Below, one piece after another: positions 55,501 to 63,319 of a DNA stretch of 64,000 nucleotides; the stretch's first letter is position 1; each line of letters begins with the position of its first letter. The notes under the pieces were generated by a model, which ran no database searches, was not told the origin of the DNA, and was given only the letters and a program-made list of their open reading frames with translations. The position numbers and the translations under genes are program-made. This stretch comes from Eurosta solidaginis (lineage: Eukaryota; Arthropoda; Insecta; Diptera; Tephritidae): assembly GCF_040869045.1 (NCBI RefSeq), contig NC_090322.1, positions 187,487,477 to 187,551,476 on the forward strand, in the 5' to 3' direction.

Positions 55501-58500
55501 CGCGTCGGTTGTCGACGTTTGCTGTTTAAAGCCAAATTGCTTATTAGACCACAAATTATTGCTTTCTAAGTGGAAATTTAAACGCTTAGTGAGTAGTTTT
55601 TCCAACACTTTGCCTAATATTGGTAAAAGCCCTATTGGTCTATATGATGATACATCTCCAGCCACTTTATTGGTTTTTGGTATCACTTTGACATACGCTT
55701 CTTTCCATGCCTTCGGAAAGTAACCAATTTTTAAACAAGCGTTGTATAGTTTAGTTATTAAATCAGGATAATCTTTGATTACCTCCAAGCATATATCCGA
55801 TGTCAGGTGATCTAATCCAGGAGCTCTATTAGGGTTCATTGTATTAATAGCCTCGACGACCTCGGCTTCTGTGAAGTCTTTGTCGTCTGGTGTACTTATG
55901 CTATTTTTTACCTGACTGCGGATTTCACGCTGGCTTATGGTTATGTCTTCACAATCGTCTGGGTAGAAGTGCTGCAGTAGAACATTTGCTGTTTCGATAC
56001 TGGTCTCTGTGGTACTTCCTGCATGGTGAAGTGTCGTGGGCGGACGCTGTACGGGTGCATCTTTTATAATTCTATTTGTGACCGACCAAACATTTTCTTT
56101 ACCCTGCTTTTTGCAAAAATCCCTGAAATGTTGTATTGAAGCTGCCTTCAGTGTTGCTGCATACTCGCGCTTTGCATCGGAGTGCATTTTAGCAGTTTCT
56201 TCTAATGGCCTACCTTGCTTGGACAGCCTATTCAGTCTGTGGTGAAGTTTTATACACTTTTCTTTAAGCGCTTGTAGGTCTTTGTTCTACCAAGGGTTGT
56301 ATGGTTTAGAACCGCGCCTTATCTTCATTGAGTTATCGCATGCAAGTTTTATACTATTGGTTAGACTTGTTACAACGTTATCTATTACGTGATAAGTGCA
56401 GTTTTGAAAATTGGTGTTAAGTATTTTTGATTCTTCAACGCAACTTTTCAAGGTGGCATTAAATTGCTCCCAATGGGCGGATTTAGTATTATACATATAA
56501 GTCGAATTGCTTGTTGATGCTTGAGTCTTATAATTTTTTATGATTTTAAATGTTATGGCGTTGTGGTCTTAATTTTGCATTGCTTCGACATCGACGCGCC
56601 AGCCAATTGACGTGGCAGATATGCCATGAGGGATAGCGTTGAATGTGGCTACGTTACCCTCGTTACAGACTGCCATACTTCTAGACGAAATCATGTTTGC
56701 TAACAAAGTACCACGTTCGTTATCATTATTTGAGCCCCATGAGGTGTGCCATCCGTTAAAGTCGCCTCCAAGTAGCTGCAGTGAGGACGCTGTTTTCTCG
56801 AGAAAATTGCTGATTGAGGTCATTGTGTTAAATTTGTCTACTACGGGCTCCACGTAAGCGCTCTCAACGAATAACTGGCGATTGTCAATATGAAGCCGTA
56901 TGCTACTTAAATTTGGCGTTGAAAACTGTGACATGCCCAAAGATGTACCTATAGAATTTTTAACTAAAATGCAAGCTTTGACTCTTCTGTTATCTGCAGG
57001 AAATTGAAAAGTTAAGATACCACTTGTGGAGCTAATTGTAATATCTTTGTACATTGGCGGTTCGCTACATAATGCTATATCTATAGAGTGGGACGTAAAA
57101 TATTGTAGTAGCTCTTTGTATGCAGTATAGCAGTGGTTTACATTGACTTGTATGCATTTTAGGGCTTAACACCCATAATCGGTCCGTGCGTTAATACGCT
57201 GTTGAATTGCTTTAAGTTGCGGGCAGTATTTAACGCTGGTCGCGGAATGCTTTACATCGACTTTTGTGTTTGATGATTCATTTCGCTCTAAGCAATTGAA
57301 ACACTTTAGCTTTTCGCAATCTTTTTTAAAGGGGCAATTCCCGAATTGGTGTTCCTTGCTTGCGCAGTGGGAGCAGGGTGCGCTTTGAGAAGTACATTTA
57401 CTCTTGGTGTGTCCAAATTGGAGACATTGGAAACATTGCAGAAAGGCACTAAAGTCGGATACGTTAACACGCTGATAGTCTGTGTTAAGCCGCTCAGACA
57501 CAAGCATGGTTTTACGGACTAGGGGACTTACTTCAAGGACAGCATTGAACATAAAATCAGGGTTTCGGCGATTTTGCTTCATAAAGCGCAGTTTTATATC
57601 GCTGTCTTCCATCATGGCTGAGCCTACATTGGGGTTTTGGTTTCTGATAATCGGAACGAGTTCCTCTACTTACACTTCTTTCGATATTCCTTTTATAATC
57701 ACTAATGGCCTTCTAGTTTTTGCATTCTCTGCTCTAATGTCAGATACATTTGATAACTTATTCATTGTTGTATCGCGTTGCTCTAAGTTGTCGAACTCGA
57801 TTCTAACTTTGTTATTTGACACAGGGGCTATTTTTAATGGAGCAAAATTGGTATCTTTAAATGATACACTTTTTTTAAAACTATTTAACAAAGCCGAGTG
57901 ATTTTGATTATCCTTAGTTGAGCTGATTACAATTGATGGATTGCAGTTTTTATCTCCTGATTTGGCTACATTTGCATAACTTGCATTAGGGGACTCATTG
58001 TTTGAATTCAAAGTGAGGATAGGGTTAGGAATAGAGACATGGATAGGGATAAGTATTGGGTTAGGGATTGGAATAGGGATAGAAATAAGAATAGGGATAG
58101 ACACATGGATAGGGATAAGTACATATAGGGTGAGGGATTGGAACAGGTATATGGATAGGAATAAGGATAGGGATGTGGGATAGTGATAGGGATAAGGAAA
58201 TTTACAGGAATATGCATAAATACAGGGAAAGAGATAGGAATAGCGATAGACATAGGAATAGGGATACAAATATCACAAAGAGTAGATATAAGAATGATAA
58301 TAGGGCTAGGGACAGCGATAGGTATAGGAATAGAGAAAGGGATAAGTATAGGTATAGGGACAGGGAAATGGATAAGAATGGGGATAGGCATAGGGATATG
58401 GAGAGGACTAAGAAAAAATTGGCAAAGGCCAATGATCGCGGTCATTTCAAAAAGAACAAAACTATAATATAATCAACAAAGAAAAATGATTTTTGCAAAA

Positions 58501-59242
58501 TTGGCAAAGAACAAAATTTACCCAATATTTGCGGGTATTTCTGCAAAAAGTTTGTGCGTAACGAACTCACAGCTCTGCGAGCTTCGCTCTCAACCGGCGT
58601 TTCGACAATTTGCAAACAAACACCACCAATCGCTAAGTAAACATAATAAAAGAGTACAAAGCAAAATAAACGAATATTTTGTTTACGCGCACAATTCCAC
58701 TTTTGGGCGACGATATCAATAGCAAATGATTTTTGATGCTCAGCGTAGTGATGATGGCCATGGCCAAGGTTAAATTGGGAGTGCAAGTACCGCAAACATA
58801 GCGATTCACCATAATCATTCTCACCATCACAGCTTTGTGCGGGGCAGCAGAACGATGTAAGGGCGTCCGCATATGGAGGCATCAATACGATTGAACCAAG
58901 ACTCACACCATTACGGAGGCTCAACGTTGATTGATTGTGTGGAGTAGCGCGTGCCATCTTTGGTTGTTGGTTTAGGCTTAAGCAGGATGTGGGGGCTGTA
59001 CTATGTGAAATTGAATTCGGTTGTAATCGTATGTTTAAAGCTGTATCTGAGATGGATAAAATGTGCTTTTGTTGGTTTGTGTTATGTATTTTCTTTTCTC
59101 TAAATGTCGCTGCTGGCTTAAGGCCAGTTTGTTCCTTAACATATGGACCGACTAAATCTGTTAAACTTTCCACTGATGATTGATAACACTCATCCAAATC
59201 TTCATAGTCATTACGGCGTCGAAATCCCTTACCGGATAGCAT
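31289..59242 (-). CDS. Two-pore domain (TWIK-type) potassium channel, five exons
   Basis: Coding exons on the minus strand: 59242-58522, 52360-52220, 46662-46453, 40045-39842, 31563-31289; 1551 nt, 516 aa. All junctions are GT..AG and all introns phase 1 (6161, 5557, 6407 and 8278 bp). The predicted protein has a cytosolic N-tail of about 190 aa, TM1 (about 192-213), an extracellular cap with glycosylation site NAT (264-266), pore 1 filter TTIGYG (285-290), TM2, TM3, pore 2 filter TTIGLG (394-399), TM4 and a short C-tail. These channels carry background K+ leak current as dimers. P2 [10 protein letters not shown] and post-TM4 GLIAM match TWIK (KCNK1)-like members best. The splice inside the first filter glycine (G|YG) is conserved in K2P genes. 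Introns are filled with transposons. The exact Drosophila orthologue is not assigned. Confidence 0.9.
31623..32049 (+). mobile_element. Harbinger-like MITE, copy 2, hosting a P-type MITE
   Basis: Ends AGCCGGAGTCATTGGTGCC ... CACCAATGTCTCCAGCT, TAA outside both ends (31620-31622, 32050-32052). Subtracting the 194-bp MITE and one 8-bp duplication leaves 225 bp, exactly the length of the copy at 24308-24532. Confidence 0.87.
31712..31905 (+). mobile_element. P-superfamily-like MITE, copy 4 (194 bp)
   Basis: Ends CATAGCGGAACGATACAAGG ... CCTTGTATCGTTGCGCCATG. Perfect 8-bp duplication ACCAAAAC at 31704-31711 and 31906-31913. It lies in intron 4 of the channel gene, inside the Harbinger-like MITE. 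Confidence 0.93.
32280..34985 (+). repeat. Dispersed repeat family, copy 1
   Basis: Starts aagtaaggaagtctaagttc gggtg..cgaacattatatacccagc and ends near ccaatcaaagttataatacc. The body has repeated blocks built around aaaagtgggcgtggt, gccacgcccatttt and aagatatagcttatt, spaced about 300 bp, and a gacggacgga motif near the end. A shorter copy is at 45085-46420. It is interrupted by the fold-back at 32399-33264. Superfamily unknown to me. Confidence 0.7.
32399..33264. mobile_element. Fold-back element, 866 bp
   Basis: ggtattccatcccatttcga, ccaattttgaacccgacccc, agaattggctga and gcttacgaaagacgt on the left are complemented in order on the right. A direct repeat ACATATGG is at 32391-32398 and 33265-33272, and the surrounding repeat is continuous without it. 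The centre is very A/T-rich with homopolymer runs. Confidence 0.85.
34986..35284. other. Intron 4 sequence, nothing recognised
   Basis: Short unique-looking stretch between two repeats; no ORF or structure. Confidence 0.4.
35285..35900 (-). mobile_element. LINE D, RT C-terminal part
   Basis: Minus-strand frames read [61 protein letters not shown] and [14 protein letters not shown], the post-catalytic part of a jockey/CR1-group RT. The earlier RT motifs are at 37790-38410. The catalytic YADD block is missing from both. Confidence 0.75.
35990..36506 (+). pseudogene. Possible P/THAP9-like transposase C-terminus
   Basis: Two adjacent frames: 36008-36349 with CAACQTL ... [34 protein letters not shown], then 36315-36506 with [20 protein letters not shown] and [10 protein letters not shown] at the end. 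The spacing C-x2-C, L..PS..V..IC...E, then H.......I..YL.IRL resembles the C-terminal region of P-element/THAP9-type transposases. A frameshift joins the two. It sits between the two parts of LINE D. Assignment is tentative. Confidence 0.45.
36507..37789. other. Intron 4 sequence between LINE D parts
   Basis: AT-rich with a strongly purine-rich plus strand at about 37120-37330 (gaagaaaagagaagagaaaa). No gene seen. Probably belongs to the DNA inserted into LINE D. Confidence 0.4.
37790..38410 (-). mobile_element. LINE D, RT N-terminal part
   Basis: Reads [72 protein letters not shown] and a frameshifted DLKKAFETI. These are RT motifs 0-A of the element whose C-terminal part is at 35285-35900. 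Confidence 0.78.
38531..38895 (+). repeat. Gypsy-family LTR fragment
   Basis: Starts TGTGACGAATATTAGCATGA and shares gagagatacgcacaaacaca, tgtagtcatcagccgaagt, cgaaattactagaccttaag and cacgctattagttg with the LTRs at 46952 and 51439 (opposite strand there). The 3' end is lost. Confidence 0.75.
39455..39638 (-). mobile_element. P-superfamily-like MITE, copy 5 (184 bp)
   Basis: Ends CATGGCGGAACGATACAAGG ... CCTTGTATCGTTTCGCCATG with perfect 8-bp duplication ATTGTCTG at 39447-39454 and 39639-39646. The interior is inverted relative to the other four copies. It lies in intron 4, about 200 bp from exon 4. Confidence 0.93.
39842..40045 (-). CDS. K2P channel exon 4 (TM3, pore 2, start of TM4)
   Basis: Acceptor ctttccaatttcag and donor gtaagt. 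Encodes [20 protein letters not shown], then [20 protein letters not shown] and PGDG, then [11 protein letters not shown]. The second pore filter is TIGLG, as in TWIK/TREK-type channels. Confidence 0.95.
40046..41164. other. Intron 3 sequence, nothing recognised
   Basis: No repeats with clear ends. One 68-aa minus-strand frame at 40511-40717 has no recognisable domain. Confidence 0.45.
41165..44110 (-). mobile_element. Helitron-like element with satellite interior
   Basis: On the minus strand the 3' end reads GGCAGAACAATGTCTGCC, a 6-bp-stem hairpin (41193-41176), a 7-base spacer, then CTAG (41168-41165) followed by T. Hairpin plus CTRR followed by T is the textbook Helitron terminus. The interior has a pyrimidine-rich part (41240-41370), aaaacaaagtcgctttttct near 42050, and the 129-bp satellite. 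No Rep/helicase ORF, so it is non-autonomous. The 5' end is not certain; 44110 is where the satellite stops. Confidence 0.55.
42250..44110 (+). repeat. 129-bp satellite, about 15 units, with a 387-bp higher-order repeat
   Basis: Units centred on ggtctcgagatataggcc are at about 42256, 42386, 42511, 42641, 42769, 42898, 43025, 43156, 43285, 43413, 43543, 43671, 43801, 43930 and 44058. Blocks of three units are more alike than neighbours: the variant tatttgttactagggtctcg followed by gggcccgtgtacccctagac occurs at about 43013 and 43399. Confidence 0.93.
44111..45084. other. Intron 3 sequence, nothing certain
   Basis: Includes cagatagggacgtttttgaa and ccctatactag motifs similar to those at 29210-29310, possibly a decayed inverted-repeat element. 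No gene. Confidence 0.4.
45085..46420 (+). repeat. Dispersed repeat family, copy 2
   Basis: Starts aagtaaggaaggctaagttt gggtgtaaccgaacattatatac and ends gcaaagcacgctgagtataa. The 13-mer tatactcagcgtg near the left end is exactly complementary to cacgctgagtata at 46407-46419, giving a terminal inverted repeat. Shares all internal blocks with 32280-34985. Confidence 0.75.
46453..46662 (-). CDS. K2P channel exon 3 (pore 1 end and TM2)
   Basis: Acceptor cttactcttaacag, donor gtaagt. Encodes [41 protein letters not shown] and the cytosolic TM2-TM3 linker to LSAI. The first filter glycine codon is split by the intron. Confidence 0.95.
46952..47346 (-). repeat. Gypsy-family LTR, truncated
   Basis: Starts (plus strand) TGTAACGAATTTAGG and contains ctgttgaataaataactcca, gtatttattggctac and the conserved LTR body. 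A 15-bp piece (taacgttggaatcgc) is tandemly duplicated near 47000. The end is lost at about 47346, where LINE sequence begins. Confidence 0.78.
47347..47585 (+). mobile_element. R1-type LINE fragment, left part
   Basis: A frame reads [24 protein letters not shown], the conserved block preceding RT in R1/jockey LINEs. Sequence then switches to the LINE B-like element. The C-terminal part of an R1-type element is at 49080-49690. Confidence 0.55.
47586..48880 (+). mobile_element. Internally deleted LINE of the copy B family
   Basis: Contains the ORF1-like cysteine cluster (CFVCQLR ... CSSCLGRRP, about 48120-48220), YYLRS..RSNAEHQ, a short RT piece ([24 protein letters not shown], about 48500-48570) and the thumb region ([33 protein letters not shown]). 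Endonuclease and most RT motifs are missing. It ends near a short (ACA)n run at 48875. Confidence 0.72.
48885..49690 (+). mobile_element. R1-type LINE, C-terminal part
   Basis: From about 49310 the frame reads [39 protein letters not shown], then a zinc-finger-like C-x-Y..D...EHTFLKC. This post-RT pattern (WQ.RW....GRWT..LI ... C.C....D..EHTFF.C) is typical of the R1 clade. Stops occur upstream. Confidence 0.7.
49690..49865 (-). mobile_element. SINE-like element, copy 4
   Basis: The minus strand gives ctagggggtgggagaacgtt, gttaccggaacgtacc, ggcaaaggaccttcaacttc gataacactcccc, matching the SINE-like copies at 10281, 10565 and 28203. The tail is lost. Confidence 0.7.
50051..51439 (-). repeat. 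Solo gypsy LTR with a jockey insertion
   Basis: Begins TGTAACGAAT and ends ATTCGTCACA, flanked by ATAT (50047-50050, 51440-51443). No internal gypsy genes, so it is a solo LTR left by recombination. Subtracting the 873-bp insert and one 12-bp duplication leaves about 504 bp, near the 559-563 bp of the other LTRs. Confidence 0.85.
50125..50997 (-). mobile_element. Jockey-clade LINE, 5' truncated
   Basis: The minus strand encodes [54 protein letters not shown] and ends about 350 bp before a poly(A) tail (poly(T) at 50125-50148). This is the C-terminal RT thumb of jockey. A perfect 12-bp duplication TGTTGAATAAAT is at 50113-50124 and 50998-51009. Confidence 0.9.
51742..52219. other. Intron 2 sequence, nothing recognised
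   Basis: Short unique-looking stretch next to exon 2; no repeat ends. Confidence 0.4.
52220..52360 (-). CDS. K2P channel exon 2 (cap helix and pore helix 1)
   Basis: Acceptor ttcacaaatgaag, donor gtgagt. Encodes [40 protein letters not shown] and STVITTI up to the split filter glycine. NAT is a glycosylation sequon at the position found in TWIK-1 (NAS). Confidence 0.93.
52737..53262. mobile_element. Fold-back MITE (526 bp) with 8-bp duplication
   Basis: Ends TAGGGCGGGTCAAATTG ... AATTTGACCCACCCTA. Perfect duplication CTATAGGG at 52729-52736 and 53263-53270. Arms of about 230 bp pair over most of their length (gaaatgaatttcgagcctcc; ttgaatttgcaatatggaaa and their complements). Likely hAT type. 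Confidence 0.92.
53585..53944 (-). pseudogene. LINE post-RNase H C-terminal domain
   Basis: [20 protein letters not shown] ... [25 protein letters not shown]. The LTGH..F..YL motif and the C-x-C....E...H.I..CP pattern are typical of the tail of RNase H-bearing LINEs. Confidence 0.75.
54123..54686 (-). pseudogene. LINE RNase H domain
   Basis: Contains [37 protein letters not shown] and [14 protein letters not shown], with the Asp, Glu and Asp of the RNase H active site in place. The C-terminal catalytic residue region is cut by a stop. Confidence 0.85.
54710..55216 (-). pseudogene. LINE reverse transcriptase, palm end and thumb
   Basis: Starts within the catalytic block [12 protein letters not shown], then [33 protein letters not shown] and [16 protein letters not shown]. 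Upstream RT motifs are in another frame at 55237-56187. Confidence 0.88.
55237..56187 (-). pseudogene. LINE reverse transcriptase, N-terminal motifs
   Basis: [74 protein letters not shown] and [18 protein letters not shown] are present in order. The frame shifts after [10 protein letters not shown] before the catalytic box. Confidence 0.9.
56569..57054 (-). pseudogene. LINE endonuclease domain, C-terminal part
   Basis: [51 protein letters not shown] and [12 protein letters not shown] are visible. DFN..H..WGS...N.RG is the R1-type endonuclease signature. A stop near 56569 separates it from the linker to the RT. Confidence 0.82.
57166..57980 (-). pseudogene. LINE ORF1 (gag) with CCHC zinc knuckles
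   Basis: From 57980 the frame reads [32 protein letters not shown] and ends ISKEV at a stop (57670). It resumes at once with [20 protein letters not shown], then [28 protein letters not shown] and [10 protein letters not shown]: three CCHC-type knuckles, the last one atypical. One nonsense codon divides an otherwise coherent gag. Confidence 0.82.
58010..58435 (+). repeat. Degenerate (ATAGGG)n-type hexanucleotide repeat
   Basis: Over 400 bases of atagggata, ataggaata and gatagggat variants. Both strands therefore give long artificial Ile/Gly/Arg- or Ser/Pro/Leu-rich frames. It lies between the LINE 5' end and channel exon 1. Confidence 0.88.
58522..59242 (-). CDS. K2P channel exon 1 (N-tail and TM1)
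   Basis: ATG at 59242-59240 (ttacaATGc). An in-frame TTG lies three codons upstream but the ATG is preferred. Encodes [18 protein letters not shown], a Ser/Gln/His-rich linker ([15 protein letters not shown]), then [38 protein letters not shown], the first membrane segment, and the cap start to YPQIL. Donor at 58521 (ttgg/gtaaat). Confidence 0.88.
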
Positions 59243-60590
59243 TGTAATCAAGGTTTTGTAGTGATTTAAAATTTGTTTTTGTAATGTAAACGTGAGTAGT
59301 ATAGATATTTATGTATGTAGCAGTTGCAACAAATTAATTTCACGATCACGATTTAAGTTTTAAAAACACAAATCAATTAAGGAAGTACATTTATTTCAAT
59401 CATCTATCTATCTTATAGTATTATCTTGAAAAAATTCTATCTTTTTGTTTTGCGATTTATTTTCGAGTATAACTTCACTCCGTCTGACGCTGAACAACTA
59501 AATGCTGAGATCAGACATTTGAAATATGCGCTGATTACGTGAATTGCGATTGTGTTTGAGATATTTTTTTTGTTGAGCTCTGCATTTTTTCGCATTGTTC
59601 TTATGATCGCATAAATATGGAGTTCACATATGTATGCCCCTGCGAGTAAAAGAATAGAAGTAATGATTGATAGTTTGCTGATTACTGTGCTGCCTGGTCG
59701 AAGAGACCGAACTCAAGTAGCACTATAGGCGCCATTTTTATTCACATACTCTTGGAACATTTCATAATGTTCGCTGTGTGTTAACCTAAGGTATTTGGTT
59801 AGATCAATAAACCTTCTTATGCACTTTACAGAGTATTTCGACGACGCCCCAAGGTGGGGCGGCACGAAAATGCCTACAGTTCAAAACCTCATGTTCGCTA
59901 TGGCTGGGCACTCTCAGAAGAAAAGGATGACTGTCAGCCACAAAGTGGCTGATGCACCGTGTTTGCCTCAGAGGTGTTTAACCATGCACCGGCCTTTGTC
60001 ACTTCATCCACTTTTTATTGCCGTTTATGTTACGCCCTATTCCAGTTTTCGACGGCCTTAGGGAACGCATGTGGTGAATCGAATGCGTTTAGCTCTATCC
60101 GAATATATGCATATTTTTCAGTCGCTTACCCGATTCTCTAACAGAAAAATAAAGGCCCTCTCTATACCTAGTATATCTGCTTGGAAGATACTAGCTGAGT
60201 TTGATAGACGGATGGATATTGCGATTTTAAATTCTTCGGTGAAAACCCCTGAACCACCACGCCGAACCAAAGCTTGGAATGGGCTTACTTGGTTCTTCCC
60301 GGACATCTTTAGAATTCACCATATTTCCACCATTCAGTGGATATCTGTCCGAAGGACTGCTTCTATCAAATAGCCCCACAATCAATGACTGCTTCGCTAT
60401 ATCACTCATCCTTTCGGGAAATGTCGGGGTCTTGGTGATACCTTCCTTACATCTATATACATAAAAATCAAGTTCTGTGTGTGTGTGTTCGCTGGGGAAA
60501 CGTATTTCCCACACTTCAATCATCACTAAGTTTTGGCTATAGGTTTCTTCGATCAACACCAAGGTTTTAGGCTAAAAATAATTTCGATAT
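59243..60590. other. 5' flank of the channel gene, nothing certain
   Basis: Includes the probable 5' UTR and promoter (no TATA box seen). 59800-60370 has moderately long frames on both strands without a recognisable domain. A tgtgtgtgtgttcgctgggg segment near 60475 resembles the start of some Helitron-like repeats. Confidence 0.4.
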
Positions 60591-60596
60591 ATAAAA

Positions 60597-61000
60597 GGGG
60601 CGTGGCACCTCCTATACAAATGGAATCTTTGGTACTGCATAACTCTGAAGGTATACATGCCAGAACATTGAAATTCAGTAAAGAATTATATGAGGTCAAT
60701 CCCTGACACCACCAAAAAAATGTGGAATTAGGAAAAAGAGGGCGTGGCATCTCCCATACAAATTAAATATATCATACTGCATATCTCTGGATGTAGTAAT
60801 GGTTGGATAATGAAAATTGGTAAGGAGCTATATGACGTTAAGTCCTAACACCTCCCATAAAATGTGGAATTGGTAAAAGGGGCGTGGCACCTTCCCTACA
60901 AATGGGATTTTTCACAACTATGGCTGCCGTACAAACTTAGGTTACACTACTCAACAAATTTTGATCAACTTTAGTCTCCAAGAATAAAATAGGCCTTTCC
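60597..61000 (+). repeat. About 140-bp tandem repeat, three units
   Basis: ggggcgtggcacct starts at about 60597, then 60740 and 60880. Each unit contains tccc..acaaat, gcata.ctctg and aatgtggaatt..taaaa. Units have diverged. Confidence 0.78.
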
Positions 61001-61416
61001 TAAAGTGAAATTTTGAGAAAAAAAAAGAAATTTTTTAGAAATTTTCAGATTTAACCACTTTAAAATCGGAAAAATTCTATGGACGAACAAAAGTTAGCCC
61101 TCCTATGTTGTAGGTAGTTTAATTACGAAAGTTTTAAGCATACCAGTACAACAATCAGACGTGCCGTTGAGACTATAGCCCCGTTAACTTGCAAGCGTCT
61201 TTCCTACTATTTTTTATAGAGACAATTTTTAATCAAACTACGTTTTTATTTTTTTATAACGTTTCATTATAGACATATGTTTGCACGTTAAACTGTATTC
61301 AATTGAGTAATATGAGTATAAATCAGCAATTCAGTAAAAAACAACAACGACAACAACATTAAATACATACATATCTACATCTAAAAAAGTCAAATTGAGC
61401 GATTTTACCGTGGTGG

Positions 61417-63319
61417 TCAATAGTGAAGGACGTGGGTACTTTTAACTACCCGTTTATAATTTTCTGGGTTTGTCTCCCGTATTATTGTCCAGCAATAATC
61501 TCCCATCATTTCTTCATTCCAAAAACCTTGGTAACGATTTTCAAAAATCATGAGGTCTTGGTGAAACCTTTCACCCTGTTCATCACTTTCAGCACCTAGG
61601 TTTGCGGGAAAATTATCCAAACGTGAATGCAAAAAATGCATTTTGAGGTACATGTTGCATTTCATAGCACTGTAGTTTTTCAACAAGGCTTTGACCATCT
61701 CTCCATAGTTGGGATTTTGTTGTTTCCAAGAAATCTACTAACGACTTCCTTAAAGCTGTCCCAAGCCGCTGCTTCTACTGATGATAAATGATTCGCAAAA
61801 TTTTCGCCTTTCAGCAACTTTCTAATTTGCGGACCAACAAATATACCTTCTTTTATAATGTTGTTTGGGCCAATTTATAAATATTTGGTTTGCATTTGTG
61901 GCCATAAATTAAAACAGGGTATATTTGTTATTCCCGACGCGTTTCGAAGTTACCTTTCGTCTTCTTCTTTGGGGATCTGTTTAATGTTAAGTATATAAAA
62001 TTAAATATTATAAACATTATTTTAGGCCATCTAACAATAAACATAAAACTGACACATCACTTAACACTTATTTAGCTCCTTACATTAATATTCACATTAA
62101 TAATTATTTATTTCAGGTACTAATATAATTTTTGCACAACATGATTAACATAGGTACATTAAAATGACATTTGTTTATTTTTTACATTCTCTTGCATATC
62201 TGTATAAAAGCTGAGTAGGCGCTACTTATGTTGTCAAAATCTTCTTTGAAGTTCATCGCGTTTTGTAGTTGTTGTTGAATGCGTATACTTTCCAGCGTCA
62301 TTCTCGTTTTCTCTCTCCGTTCAATGTCTAAAATTTTAACATTTGAGAAATCCGCTACGTGTTTACTCTTTGTAAGGTATTGTGCTAGACCGGTCGACCT
62401 TCTTTTAATTTGGCTTGAGTTATTTTAGGGAAAAAATTCGTTAGGTACTGGAAGGATGGCGCGTCCTTATTTAAAGCCTTTACTAAATTTTTCATTAATC
62501 CTAATTTGATGTGAAGTGCTGGAAAAATAACTCGTTCGGGACTTACTAAAGTCGGGTTTGCGATATTGAAGGCACCTGGTTCGTACTCAGCTCTTGGTGG
62601 CCAGTTTTCCTGAATATAATGGGTTTCTCTAGCACGGCTGTCACAAAGACAGAGAAAACAGCAATATTTAGTGAAACCTCCTTGAAGTCCGAGAATTATA
62701 GCTACAACCTGGGATGTATTTCATATACTATTTATTTTAAATTGTACCACCGAAACTGCTTACCTTTAAGTCCGCACAAATTTTCCAATTAAATTGTTTA
62801 TATTGAATGACCTCAAGTAAATTGGATATGCTTAAATAAGTATCTTTAGTATTCTCAGAATGTGCCACTGGTATTGACGGTAACGAATTTCCTTTATGGA
62901 GTAATGCTGCTTTTAAACTATGCTTTGAACTGTCTATAAACAATGGCCAATCATCCACTTTATTTTCTAATTTTAGTGCTTCAAATAAACTTTGCAGTAG
63001 CAAATATTTTCACTTTTAGCAAAAAAAAGAAGAGAGTCTTGTGTCTATTTCGAAATTTGGAAGTACTTGTCGAAGGGTCCAGGCTGCCCCATTGCTGCAA
63101 ACGAGATCCTAGAACTACGCTATCAAATTTCGATAATTTCAAATCTCTGGCCAAGTCATTAAGTTGGGCTTGTGAGACTCGATGTGGGACATCTCCTTCT
63201 TGTTCACTGTCTGAATTATCTGCTTCGGAGTCACTTTCGCTTGAGGCTTCAAAACTTATAGGCGCCCTAGGTATGGGTAAGGTATGGTCATGTAGTTTTG
63301 GTTTTTTAGCTGATGCCAC
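61417..63319 (-). pseudogene. Unknown arthropod multicopy gene family, broken copy
   Basis: Consecutive minus-strand segments: an acidic N-terminus (SSESDSEADNSDSEQEGDV), LNDLARDLKLSKFDSVVLGS RLQ, then DDWPLFIDSSKHSLKAALLH KGN, a LGLQGGFTKYCCFLCLCDSR segment (about 62690), ISNPxL-type INPUT such as VSPERVIFPALHIKLGLMKN, KEGIFVGPQIRKLL, and SDEQGERFHQDLMIFENRYQ GFWNE. I recognise this as a protein repeated many times in aphid, Hydra and fly assemblies; the function is unknown to me. The copy is broken by a Penelope-like insertion and by frameshifts near 61690 and 62750-63000. Confidence 0.65.
61856..62396 (-). mobile_element. Penelope-like element, 3' fragment (541 bp)
   Basis: The minus strand encodes TGLAQYLTKSKHVADFSNVK ILDIERREKTR, the region after the GIY-YIG endonuclease of Penelope-like elements, followed by aagacgaaaggtaacttcga aacgcgtc, a segment common near their ends. 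An 11-bp direct repeat ACCTTCTTTTA is at 61845-61855 and 62397-62407. The host reading frame is continuous if the insert is disregarded. Confidence 0.87.

Larger units (their letters stand above)
53560..58005 (-). mobile_element. R1/LOA-group LINE with RNase H, in intron 1, sense orientation
   Basis: Gag with CCHC knuckles, endonuclease, RT, RNase H and a C-terminal Cys/His region follow in order on the minus strand, the same strand as the channel gene. Several stops and frameshifts separate the pieces, so it is inactive. Endpoints are approximate: the 5' side runs into a degenerate hexanucleotide repeat at about 58010, and the 3' side is AT-rich without clear poly(A). Presence of RNase H excludes jockey; R1, LOA or I clade remain possible. 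Confidence 0.82.

Noticed and set aside
57998..58472. Overlapping frames of 60-145 aa on both strands
   Set aside because: They are artefacts of the hexanucleotide repeat (Ile/Gly/Arg or Ser/Pro/Leu strings).
59243..59251. Channel translation start at the upstream in-frame TTG
   Set aside because: An ATG with reasonable context lies three codons downstream at 59242.
59795..60373. Possible coding gene upstream of the channel (frames of 60-111 aa on both strands)
   Set aside because: No recognisable domain, no consistent strand, and frames interrupted; treated as unassigned sequence.
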